From NCBI GenBank assembly GCA_023458415.1, contig JAEWZO010000020.1, positions 62,001-126,000 on the forward strand: a DNA stretch of 64,000 bases, written 5' to 3'. Below the pieces are notes generated by a model that ran no database searches, was not told the origin of the DNA, and saw only the letters and a list, made by a program, of their open reading frames with translations. Both the position numbers and the translations under genes were made by a program. This document shows positions 9,657 through 16,884 of this stretch, one piece after another. The DNA comes from Bacteroidota bacterium. Its GTDB lineage: Bacteria; Bacteroidota; Bacteroidia; Flavobacteriales; Weeksellaceae. Each line of letters opens with the position of its first letter. Position 1 is the stretch's first letter.

Positions 9657-11390
9657 TTATAAATTTAAGTCTGCTTTTACACGGTCGATTTTTTCGGACA
9701 GGACAACCAGCTTGTCTTTGAAATCCTGTTCCGAAGCAATTTCATCCTTCACCGAAACATAGAACTTGATTTTCGGTTCGGTTCCTGAAGGGCGCACGCA
9801 AACTTTGGTGCCGTCTTCGGTATAATAAATCAATACGTTTGATTTCGGTATGTCATCCATCACAGATTTTTCGCCTGATGCAACGTTCAGTTTCGTCTGC
9901 TCCTTGAAATCTTTCAGAATGGCTACCGGCGAACCTGCAATTTCCTTCGGCGGATTTTCGCGGAAGTCCTTCATCATCTGCTCAATCTGCTCAGCTCCTT
10001 CCCTACCTTTTCTTACCACGTTGATGAGGCCTTCGTAATAAATTCCGAGGTCTTTGTAGATGTCGATCATGTATTTGAACATCGAACTTCCGTTCGCTTT
10101 GCACCACGCGGCAATTTCACACGCGAGAAGAATGGAACCGCAGGAATCTTTGTCCCGAACGAAATCTCCGGTCATGAATCCGAAAGATTCTTCACCACCG
10201 CACACAAACTTTTCCTGAGCTTCGAAATCGCGGATCATTTTGCCTATCCACTTGAATCCTGTGAGTCCTACTTTGCAGTCAACACCGAATTTTTCAGCGA
10301 TGTCATAGAAAACATCAGAAGTCACAATCGTAGAACCGATGAATTCCTTTCCTGTTATTTTTCCAGATTTTTTCCACTGATCAAGAATGTAATATGTCAA
10401 AATGGTGTTGGTCTGGTTCCCATTCAGAAGCTGCATTTCTCCTTCCAGATTTCTAACTGCAATTCCTAGACGGTCACCGTCCGGATCGGTTCCAATCACG
10501 ATATCCGCATTGGTAATTTTTGCCAGGTCCATTGCCATCTCAAGCGCAGCCGGTTCTTCCGGGTTTGGAGATTCCACTGTCGGGAAATTTCCACTTGGAA
10601 TCATTTGCTCGCGAACGAGATCTATTTTTTTGAAACCGGCTTTTTCCAAAGCCTGCGGAACGGTTGTGTACGTGGTTCCGTGGATGGATGTGAATACAAT
10701 GTTCAGATTGTCATATCCTGTTTTATCTTTTTGATAAAGTGAGTTTTCAATACAGGCATCGATATACACCTGATCCTGATCTTCGCCTACCCATTCAATT
10801 AAATCATCGTTTCCGTTGAATTTAATTTTATCGAAATCCGTAGAATATACTTCCTTGATAATGTTTTCGTCGTGAGGCGGAACCACTTGCGCACCATCAT
10901 TCCAATATACTTTGTAACCGTTATATTCCGGTGGATTGTGAGATGCAGTTAGTACGATTCCGGCGTGACATTTCTTGTCGCGAACGGTGAAAGAAAGTTC
11001 CGGCGTCGGTCTGTGATCTTTAAAAAGCAAGACTTTGATTCCGTTCGCTGTCAATACATCGGCAACCAATTTCCCAAATTCTTTGGAATTATTTCGTACG
11101 TCGTAAGCAATTGCCACTTTCACTTCTTCATTCGGAAACTGCTGCAGCAAATAATTTGCAAGTCCCTGCGTTGCCTGTCCCAATGTATATCTGTTAAGTC
11201 TGTTGGTTCCAACACCCATAATTCCGCGCATTCCGCCGGTCCCAAATTCAAGCGAACGGTAAAAAGAATCATCCAAATCGGGCGATTTGGAATTGATAAG
11301 CATTTCTACTGCGGCTCTGGTTTCCTGATCGAAATTTTCACCAAGCCAAACTTTTGCTTTGTCGAGCGGAGTTACTGTATTGCTGTTCAT
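9657..11390 (-). CDS. Phosphohexomutase (phosphoglucomutase/phosphomannomutase)
   Basis: A 577-residue alpha-D-phosphohexomutase interconverting hexose 1- and 6-phosphates. All four active-site elements are visible: the phosphoserine loop TASHNPPEYNGYKVYW, the Mg2+ loop GTDPDGDRLG, the sugar-binding loop CGGEESFG, and the phosphate-binding RPSGTEPKIKFY near the C-terminus. The length fits the Bacteroidetes/Firmicutes PgcA-type enzymes. It probably supplies glucose-1-P or mannose-1-P for surface glycans. It starts 10 bases after the GIN-domain gene. Confidence 0.94.
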   Translation of the reverse strand: MNSNTVTPLDKAKVWLGENFDQETRAAVEMLINSKSPDLDDSFYRSLEFGTGGMRGIMGVGTNRLNRYTLGQATQGLANYLLQQFPNEEVKVAIAYDVRNNSKEFGKLVADVLTANGIKVLLFKDHRPTPELSFTVRDKKCHAGIVLTASHNPPEYNGYKVYWNDGAQVVPPHDENIIKEVYSTDFDKIKFNGNDDLIEWVGEDQDQVYIDACIENSLYQKDKTGYDNLNIVFTSIHGTTYTTVPQALEKAGFKKIDLVREQMIPSGNFPTVESPNPEEPAALEMAMDLAKITNADIVIGTDPDGDRLGIAVRNLEGEMQLLNGNQTNTILTYYILDQWKKSGKITGKEFIGSTIVTSDVFYDIAEKFGVDCKVGLTGFKWIGKMIRDFEAQEKFVCGGEESFGFMTGDFVRDKDSCGSILLACEIAAWCKANGSSMFKYMIDIYKDLGIYYEGLINVVRKGREGAEQIEQMMKDFRENPPKEIAGSPVAILKDFKEQTKLNVASGEKSVMDDIPKSNVLIYYTEDGTKVCVRPSGTEPKIKFYVSVKDEIASEQDFKDKLVVLSEKIDRVKADLNL

Positions 11391-11400
11391 GATGCTGTAT

Positions 11401-12102
11401 TTAGTCTAATTTTTTATTGTTAACCTTTGTTTTTTCTCCAATTTTTATGGCGCTGACCGGGTCGTTGTAGTATAGTAACTTTGCTGTATTTTCAACAGAT
11501 CCTTTCAAAGAATCTGCAACATTCAGTTCGGAATAAGTTCCGTTTTTAGCAGTGAGATTCATTACTTCAATTTTCCAGTAAGGCGCTATAACATTGGCTG
11601 TATCGCTGATTTTAAGCGTTGCGTCTTTTGTAGTACCGGTGAAATTAGCCAAGCTTGTATCGTGCATTTCGACCTCTGCTTTTCTGGAATTTAACGACCC
11701 AATAAATTTACCATTATTTTTTAAGTTAAGCCGAAAGTTATCCGTCTTAATTTCGCTGGAAACATTCATTTCCACAGAATCGGAAATAGAAATTTTCTGC
11801 AGACCATATTTGGAATATACTGTGATGTTGTAGAAATCTACACCTTGCGTCGGACGTTTTTCGGTAATGCTGAGCGATTTATCCTTCACTTTAACCTTTA
11901 GATTATCTGCGACGTTTCGGTTGGTTTCTATATTAACAAAATTCTCAGTGCTTTTCACATAAAATACTCGGAATTTTCCAGAGAGATTGAGATCAGTAAA
12001 CTCTTCAACTTTAAGGTCTTTGGAAACGATTTCACCTTTGGGAGTAACCTTTCCGCAGGAAACGAGAATAAAACTGAAAGCCAATATTAAGAACAGTCTC
12101 AT
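11401..12102 (-). CDS. GIN-domain (DUF2807) lipoprotein
   Basis: A 233-residue lipoprotein with signal MRLFLILAFSFILVSC (lipobox Cys16). The body is a right-handed beta-helix-type GIN domain (DUF2807): the family opening FTDLNLSGKFRVFYVKS, then short repeated strands such as NLKNNGKFIGSLNSRKAEVEM and KISDTANVIAPYWKIEVMNL. Proteins of this family are abundant in Bacteroidetes and are called putative auto-transporter adhesin head domains, but their function is unproven. It lies 10 bases before the phosphomutase and 8 after the small membrane protein. Confidence 0.87.
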   Translation of the reverse strand: MRLFLILAFSFILVSCGKVTPKGEIVSKDLKVEEFTDLNLSGKFRVFYVKSTENFVNIETNRNVADNLKVKVKDKSLSITEKRPTQGVDFYNITVYSKYGLQKISISDSVEMNVSSEIKTDNFRLNLKNNGKFIGSLNSRKAEVEMHDTSLANFTGTTKDATLKISDTANVIAPYWKIEVMNLTAKNGTYSELNVADSLKGSVENTAKLLYYNDPVSAIKIGEKTKVNNKKLD

Positions 12103-12110
12103 TTTTTAAG

Positions 12111-12521
12111 TTAGTTTTTTAAGGTTTTGCTGAAGAAAATACTCAGTCGCTCATGATCTGCTTCTTTAAGCGGTCCCAATTCTCTTTTTTTACCGTTGTG
12201 CGTAACGGTAATTACTTTCCGGCTGAATAACTGTTTCTTGGTTGAAATATCTTTAATTTCAGATTTTAGAATTTTTGTACTGATGTCAATTTTCAAAGCA
12301 CCAAAAAACAACAAAATCCAAAGCAACATAAACAGTATGTAAACCCAGCTTGCAGAGATATCGAAACCGGAATTATAAAACTTAATAAAACCCCAAAGAA
12401 ACCAAATACACGCAAGAACTATCTGCCCATTGCGCAGCGCTTTTCTTCGGTCTTTGATAAAGTAATGATCCTGTCGGTCTTCAATTTCAATATTCGAAAC
12501 TATTACTGAACGGTTTTCCAT
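12111..12521 (-). CDS. Small membrane protein of unknown function
   Basis: A 136-residue protein with two hydrophobic segments (about residues 33-50 and 58-75), followed by a hydrophilic C-terminal half rich in Lys, whose beta-type pattern (KILKSEIKDISTKKQLFSRKVITV) resembles a PH-like/YcxB-type domain. I do not recognise a named family. It lies 3 bases after the GT2 stop and 8 bases before the GIN lipoprotein, so it is very likely co-transcribed and membrane-associated. Confidence 0.7.
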   Translation of the reverse strand: MENRSVIVSNIEIEDRQDHYFIKDRRKALRNGQIVLACIWFLWGFIKFYNSGFDISASWVYILFMLLWILLFFGALKIDISTKILKSEIKDISTKKQLFSRKVITVTHNGKKRELGPLKEADHERLSIFFSKTLKN

Positions 12522-12524
12522 TTC

Positions 12525-13484
12525 TTAAATCACTTCTTCGATATGATAATTTTTATGTTCACGGTTGGTTCTGATGATCAGTTCGCCCAAAAATCCACCG
12601 ATAAAAAGCAGCGATCCTAAAATCATCATCGTTAAAGCAATAAAAAACCACGGATTATCCACTACTAGATTTCCATAAATTCCTCTGGAAACATCGATCA
12701 GTTTTGAAACTCCCAACCAAAGAGCCGAAAGAAAACCAATTATAAACATCACGGTTCCTACTGCGCCGAAAAAGTGCATCGGTCTTCCTCCGAAACGACT
12801 CACAAACCAAAGTGTAACCAAATCCAAAAAGCCGCGCACAAATCTTTCAGTACCGAATTTTGAAGTTCCGTACGGACGAGCCTGATGCTGAACCGGTTTT
12901 TCTGTAATATTTCTGAAACCTGCATTGGCAGCCAAAACAGGAATATAGCGGTGCATATCTCCGTAAACATCAATGGATTTCACGACCTGTTTTTTATAGG
13001 CTTTCAGACCACAGTTGAAATCGTGAAGTGTAACACCCGAAACTTTTCTAGCCGCTGCGTTGAAGAGTTTGGACGGTAAATTTTTAGTCATCACATTGTC
13101 GTAGCGCTTTTTCTTCCAGCCCGAAACAATATCGTAATTTTCATTTTTTACCATACTGTACAGTTCCGGAATTTCTTCAGGAAAATCCTGCAAATCGGCA
13201 TCCATAGTGATTATGACATCGCCACTGGCTTTTTCGAAAGCGGCATGCAAAGCTTGCGATTTACCGTAGTTGCGAGAAAATTTTATCCCATGAACCTGAG
13301 AATGCTGAACACGGAGATTCTCGATAATGCTCCACGAAAGATCGGTGCTTCCGTCGTCCACAAACCAAATTTCATAGGTCAAATTATTGCTGTTGCACAC
13401 AGCATCGATTCTTGTAAACAGCTCTTCGAGAGATTCTTCCTCATTAAGAAGCGGTACAATTACAGAAATATTGGGGTTATTCAA
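12525..13484 (-). CDS. GT2 glycosyltransferase (polyprenyl-phosphate sugar transferase type)
   Basis: A 319-residue membrane glycosyltransferase. The GT-A domain opens with ISVIVPLLNEEESLEELF, shows the VDDGSTD and MDADLQDFPEEI (DxD) motifs, and ends with two transmembrane segments (about residues 230-255 and 265-295). This is the DPM1/ArnC/GtrB layout, which transfers a sugar from a nucleotide donor to undecaprenyl phosphate on the cytoplasmic face. It appears to be the first gene of the eight-gene cluster, preceded by its own TAATTTTG promoter. Confidence 0.92.
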   Translation of the reverse strand: MNNPNISVIVPLLNEEESLEELFTRIDAVCNSNNLTYEIWFVDDGSTDLSWSIIENLRVQHSQVHGIKFSRNYGKSQALHAAFEKASGDVIITMDADLQDFPEEIPELYSMVKNENYDIVSGWKKKRYDNVMTKNLPSKLFNAAARKVSGVTLHDFNCGLKAYKKQVVKSIDVYGDMHRYIPVLAANAGFRNITEKPVQHQARPYGTSKFGTERFVRGFLDLVTLWFVSRFGGRPMHFFGAVGTVMFIIGFLSALWLGVSKLIDVSRGIYGNLVVDNPWFFIALTMMILGSLLFIGGFLGELIIRTNREHKNYHIEEVI

Positions 13485-13502
13485 TGTCTAAATTTTAAAT
13501 AA

Positions 13503-13510
13503 CAAAATTA
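13503..13510 (-). promoter_or_regulatory. -7 element of the envelope-sugar operon (TAATTTTG)
   Basis: Perfect TAnnTTTG match on the minus strand, 18 bases upstream of the GT2 start. It is the best promoter candidate for the same-strand run from GT2 to the peroxidase. Confidence 0.5.
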
Positions 13511-13530
13511 CGGAATTTTGAAGGAATCTG

Positions 13531-14118
13531 CTAAGGTAATTCTGTTCTTCTCGTTCTGAAGAAACTTCCAAAAAACAGCGATAGAATCAGGAAAAATGCA
13601 CAGTAACCTGCAAAGACGTAAGCAAAATAATTAAATGTGAACATATCTTCCTTTTTCTTTTCCTTTTCGGCAATTCTCATTTTGCCTTCGCTGTATTTGG
13701 TTTCAAGTTCTGCTTCTTCCGGACTGTTGGGTTTTACGATCTGTTTTGCTTTTGCGTATTCGTCTTCCAGCGAAGTTTTATAACTTTCGATGTACTGATA
13801 ATTCAACAAATCTTTGGTGTCTTTGTCAACATAATTGATGTAGGCAAAAATCGTAAAAACCGAAAGTACCCCACCAAAAAACATCGGCATAAAAGAGCGA
13901 CCGTACGCTTCGCGAAAGCCCACCGTTTTTTTCCATCGGCTGTACGTAGTAACGGAAAGATAGGCTCCGACCGCAAAAATAAATGGAACCAGAAATGCAT
14001 TCAACGTAATTGAATTCCTGTAATAATTAACATCTCTGAAAAAAATATTGGTGATAAAAAAAGCAATCATTATTGCAATATATATCAGCAAACCAACAAC
14101 ATACATGTTTCTAAACAT
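13531..14118 (-). CDS. DUF4199 membrane protein
   Basis: A 195-residue integral membrane protein with about four transmembrane helices (residues about 7-25, 40-58, 75-93, 162-188) and a charged helical loop between the third and fourth (DEYAKAKQIVKPNSPEEAELE). The layout matches the DUF4199 family, found almost only in Bacteroidetes. Function is unknown. It precedes the GT2 gene on the same strand, with a 46-base gap holding the next promoter. Confidence 0.82.
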   Translation of the reverse strand: MFRNMYVVGLLIYIAIMIAFFITNIFFRDVNYYRNSITLNAFLVPFIFAVGAYLSVTTYSRWKKTVGFREAYGRSFMPMFFGGVLSVFTIFAYINYVDKDTKDLLNYQYIESYKTSLEDEYAKAKQIVKPNSPEEAELETKYSEGKMRIAEKEKKKEDMFTFNYFAYVFAGYCAFFLILSLFFGSFFRTRRTELP

Positions 14119-14132
14119 CAGCTCTTTACTTG

Positions 14133-14166
14133 ATTTTGAATTTTGAATTTTGAATTTTGAATTTTT
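14133..14166 (+). repeat. 7-bp tandem repeat (ATTTTGA)n
   Basis: Nearly five consecutive copies of ATTTTGA run up to the SRP RNA -7 box. The copy at 14147-14153 places a TTTTG 18 bases before the -7 element, where the -33 element is expected. Confidence 0.8.
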
Positions 14167-14170
14167 GCCT

Positions 14171-14178
14171 TATCTTTG
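14171..14178 (+). promoter_or_regulatory. -7 promoter element of SRP RNA (TATCTTTG)
   Basis: Perfect TAnnTTTG match, with TTTTG 18 bases upstream as a -33 element. It ends five bases before the mapped start of the RNA. Confidence 0.75.
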
Positions 14179-14182
14179 CACC

Positions 14183-14275
14183 GGCAAGTCCTAAACAACC
14201 AGCTCCTGAAAATCCTCCAGGGTGGGAACGCAGCAAAGGTAATCGGTTGTAGCGGTGTGATTTAGGTAGCTTGCC
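14183..14275 (+). ncRNA. ffs: Signal recognition particle RNA (small bacterial type)
   Basis: This roughly 93-nt RNA has closing ends GGCAAG (14183-14188) and CTTGCC (14270-14275) and the conserved SRP domain core TCCAGGGTGGGAACGCAGCA around 14216-14235, where Ffh binds. It is the 4.5S-type RNA that targets nascent membrane proteins. The promoter is adjacent, and a T-rich tract directly follows the 3' end. It converges with the NUMOD4 gene, whose stop lies 5 bases away, so the terminator region and the end of that gene overlap. Confidence 0.9.
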
Positions 14276-14280
14276 ATTTT

Positions 14281-15066
14281 TTATTTCTTTTTTTCTTCAA
14301 TTATATCTTCCAGCAATTTTACGTGACCCCAGTTTTCGCCAGTTTTGATGCGGTGAATCTGCATGTCCGAAACTTTAAAGCGCTGCGCAAGTTTACGAAG
14401 TGAATCTCCTTTTTTCAGTCTTTTCTTAATTGTTAAAACTTCATTTTCCGAAAGTTTTGAACTTCCCACAACTGGTCTTTCTTCCATAAACTGTTTGCGG
14501 AAAGAAAACAGAATATTCTTAGGATGCTTCTGGTAACGATCGTTCAACTCTTCCTGGCTTGCCCAAGCCAAGTTTTCCACTTTGTTATTTTCTTTGTCGA
14601 AATCTTTATGAATGATGAATTTCTGATCTTCGTTTTCCGGAGCATCCAGGAAAAGCTCGGCTACAGCTTTATGCTTCAGAATTCCAAGGTTAATCACTCT
14701 TTTTTTATCGATTCGGTGATTGAGTTTTTTTCTTTTCTGAACCAGTACATCTCGGTTTTTACGCAGTTCCGTTTTATTGGCAATATTGCGGATTCCGTTG
14801 CCTAATGCTTTTATTTTAGAATTAAGATCATCAATTTCTGTCTGAAGCGCTTCAAGTTTATTGGTATCTGCTTCAGATCTTTTTCGGAAAAGTTTAATCC
14901 GTACAATCGGGAAACCTCCCTGCACAGTACCTTTAATCACTCTCCCCGCAGGAAAGTGTGAATTGAATGTTTTGATGTTCCCAAGGTTTGAAACTTCAAC
15001 TCTGTAGTGGTTTTCGAATTCAAAATCCAGTGGATATTCTTTCCAAATTTCTTTTCTTCCGATCAT
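14281..15066 (-). CDS. NUMOD4/HNH-like DNA-binding protein with C-terminal HTH
   Basis: A 261-residue protein. Residues 5-40 form a NUMOD4 motif (EIWKEYP, then YRVEVSNLGNIKTF). Residues 64-122 are a Lys/Leu-rich predicted coiled coil. Residues 130-170 look like an HNH_3 nuclease core (KHKAVAELFLDAP, then IIHKDFDKENNKVENLAWAS). His153 and the Asn pair are kept, but the usual Asp before the His is Ile, so catalysis is doubtful. Residues 204-245 form a helix-turn-helix (LSENEVLTIKKRLKKGDSL then KLAQRFKVSDMQIHRIKTG). This is the domain set of free-standing homing endonucleases, with signs of loss of cleavage. It has a TATCTTTG promoter and converges on the SRP RNA. Confidence 0.72.
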   Translation of the reverse strand: MIGRKEIWKEYPLDFEFENHYRVEVSNLGNIKTFNSHFPAGRVIKGTVQGGFPIVRIKLFRKRSEADTNKLEALQTEIDDLNSKIKALGNGIRNIANKTELRKNRDVLVQKRKKLNHRIDKKRVINLGILKHKAVAELFLDAPENEDQKFIIHKDFDKENNKVENLAWASQEELNDRYQKHPKNILFSFRKQFMEERPVVGSSKLSENEVLTIKKRLKKGDSLRKLAQRFKVSDMQIHRIKTGENWGHVKLLEDIIEEKKK

Positions 15067-15096
15067 AATTCATTTCATTTAAATAAATACATCCAA

Positions 15097-15104
15097 CAAA
15101 GATA
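15097..15104 (-). promoter_or_regulatory. -7 promoter element (TATCTTTG)
   Basis: Perfect TAnnTTTG on the minus strand, 30 bases upstream of the NUMOD4 gene start. Confidence 0.55.
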
Positions 15105-15139
15105 GCAAAATAACGTTACACTATTTGCGAAGTTAAAAT

Positions 15140-15820
15140 TTACATCTCAAACTCCTCTCCTAACTCAGGCAAGGAAAAATCGATCCCTTTATCTCCAAAG
15201 ATTTTATGGGCTTTGTGATGATCAATGCTGATTGGCGGGAAAGTATCAAAATGACATCCGATGACGCGTTTGGTTTTCAATAATTCATCGGATGCAAATG
15301 CTGCTTTTTCTGCACACATGGTGTAATGTCCACCAACCGGAAGTATCGCCGCCGAAATCTCACCATAAAGCTTAGGAAAAACAGCCATATCAGCAATTAC
15401 GCCGGTATCTCCTGCGAAATAAATGTTCTTGCCTTCGAAACTGAAAATATATCCAGAAGGCACTCCTCCGTAAGTTCCGTCCGGAAAACTTGAAGTATGC
15501 GATGCCGGAACCATCGTAATCGTAAGATCGTCGATTTTATAGGAACCGCCAAGATTCAGGTCGATACTGTTTTCGTGCTCAAAATATCCGCAGACTTCCG
15601 GCTGACCAATAACCGCCGCATCAGGATGATTTACCAACACTTCGCGAACATCCGCCGTGTGATCTTCGTGTGCATGCGTAATCAGAACATAATGGATTTC
15701 CTGAGCTTCGATATCGAAACCTGATTTTTCCTTTTGAAAATTATAAAAAGGATCGGTTAAAATATTCTTACCGTTGTACTTGAACAGAAAACAGTTCTGT
15801 CCTAGGAATTTGATTTTCAT
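15140..15820 (-). CDS. UPF0173-type metallo-beta-lactamase-fold hydrolase
   Basis: A 226-residue cytoplasmic protein of the YtkL/UPF0173 metal-dependent hydrolase family. The di-metal site is visible as THAHEDHTAD (HxHxDH), with further ligands in PASHTSSFPDG, FAGDTGV and GCHFDTFP. Length and motifs are normal. The physiological substrate of this family is not established. It lies directly downstream of menA (27-base gap) on the same strand. Confidence 0.9.
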   Translation of the reverse strand: MKIKFLGQNCFLFKYNGKNILTDPFYNFQKEKSGFDIEAQEIHYVLITHAHEDHTADVREVLVNHPDAAVIGQPEVCGYFEHENSIDLNLGGSYKIDDLTITMVPASHTSSFPDGTYGGVPSGYIFSFEGKNIYFAGDTGVIADMAVFPKLYGEISAAILPVGGHYTMCAEKAAFASDELLKTKRVIGCHFDTFPPISIDHHKAHKIFGDKGIDFSLPELGEEFEM

Positions 15821-15847
15821 TTTTACTTTATTTCGTTAGTTAATATT

Positions 15848-16780
15848 TTAATTAAAATAATTGAGTCCTACCGCAAGCAAAACTGATGTTGTTAAGGTAA
15901 GAATTCCAATTTGTTTCAGGAAAGGGTCGAGTTTTCGAGGTTCTTTGGTTTGAATAATTCTTCTTCGCAAACCTGCCATTGGAAACAGCATCACCATCAC
16001 AATAAATGCGTAATATTTTTGCCGAGTGTGCAGCCCATTCATCATCAGAAAAATTAAAATGAGAATAATCGGTAATTGTAGCAAAACCATCTCGTAAATC
16101 ATCGCATTGCGGTAACCGAGGCGCAGTGCAAATGTTTTCTTCCCGGAAAGTCTATCGCTTTCAATATCGCGCATATTATTGAGATTGAGCACTGCTGCAG
16201 TCATCATTCCTACCGCTGTTGCAGGTAAAAGAATGTCCCAATGAAATTCCTTAGTAAAGAGAAAATAGCTTCCACAAACCGAAACCAGACCGAAAAAAAT
16301 AAAAACCATCATATCGCCCAATCCCAGATAACCATAAGGTTTTTTGCCCACTGTATAACCGATTGCTGCTAAAATACAGGCTACTCCCAAACCCACGAAA
16401 GTATAAAACTCATTCATTAAACCTTCCTTGAAAAACGCTTGATACAACAAAGCGACGGTTGCAGCCAAAGACAAAACCGAGAACAGAATTACCGCATTTT
16501 TCATTTGCGAAGCGGAAATTTTTCCGGAAGCTACGGCGCGCTGTTCGGCTTCGGTAACTCTTAAGGCATCAGTTCCTTTTACGCCGTCGCCATAATCGTT
16601 GGCAAAATTGGATAAAACCTGATAAAGCAAAGTAACCAGCAAAGCAAGAGCGAAGATTGTCCAGTCCCAACTTCCGCCGTTTTCAGTAATCCGCCATCTT
16701 GCAATAAAAGAGCCCACGATAATTCCGCTGATAGAAAGCGGTAAGGTGCGGAGACGTGCCGCACTGATCCAGTCTGTCAT
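15848..16780 (-). CDS. menA: 1,4-dihydroxy-2-naphthoate polyprenyltransferase
   Basis: A 310-residue UbiA-superfamily membrane enzyme that prenylates 1,4-dihydroxy-2-naphthoate in menaquinone synthesis. Both Asp-rich motifs are present: NFANDYGDGVKGTD (about residue 61-74) and NMRDIESDRLSGKKT (about residue 200-214). Eight or nine transmembrane segments are visible. The opening WISAARLRTLPLS is typical of MenA. A TACTTTTG promoter lies 20 bases upstream. menB is about 2 kb away in the same orientation but separate. Confidence 0.95.
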   Translation of the reverse strand: MTDWISAARLRTLPLSISGIIVGSFIARWRITENGGSWDWTIFALALLVTLLYQVLSNFANDYGDGVKGTDALRVTEAEQRAVASGKISASQMKNAVILFSVLSLAATVALLYQAFFKEGLMNEFYTFVGLGVACILAAIGYTVGKKPYGYLGLGDMMVFIFFGLVSVCGSYFLFTKEFHWDILLPATAVGMMTAAVLNLNNMRDIESDRLSGKKTFALRLGYRNAMIYEMVLLQLPIILILIFLMMNGLHTRQKYYAFIVMVMLFPMAGLRRRIIQTKEPRKLDPFLKQIGILTLTTSVLLAVGLNYFN

Positions 16781-16799
16781 TTAAAAAATCAATTTCATA

Positions 16800-16807
16800 C
16801 AAAAGTA
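16800..16807 (-). promoter_or_regulatory. -7 promoter element for menA (TACTTTTG)
   Basis: Perfect TAnnTTTG on the minus strand, 19 bases upstream of the menA start. Confidence 0.5.
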
Positions 16808-16838
16808 GAGAATTATGACGAGTGCAGAAAACAACAAA

Positions 16839-16864
16839 AAAACTGCTTATTTCTAAGCAGTTTT
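16839..16864. terminator. Terminator after the T9SS protein gene
   Basis: Stem AAAACTGCTTA/TAAGCAGTTTT with a 4-base loop. It separates the T9SS gene from menA. Confidence 0.8.
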
Positions 16865-16884
16865 GAATTATATGAACCTTGAAT

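Noticed and set aside
10402..10734. Long open frames antisense to the phosphohexomutase gene, and similar ones antisense to atpD and ligA
   Set aside because: They mirror codon use of strongly conserved genes on the other strand and lack promoters, start signals and recognisable domains.
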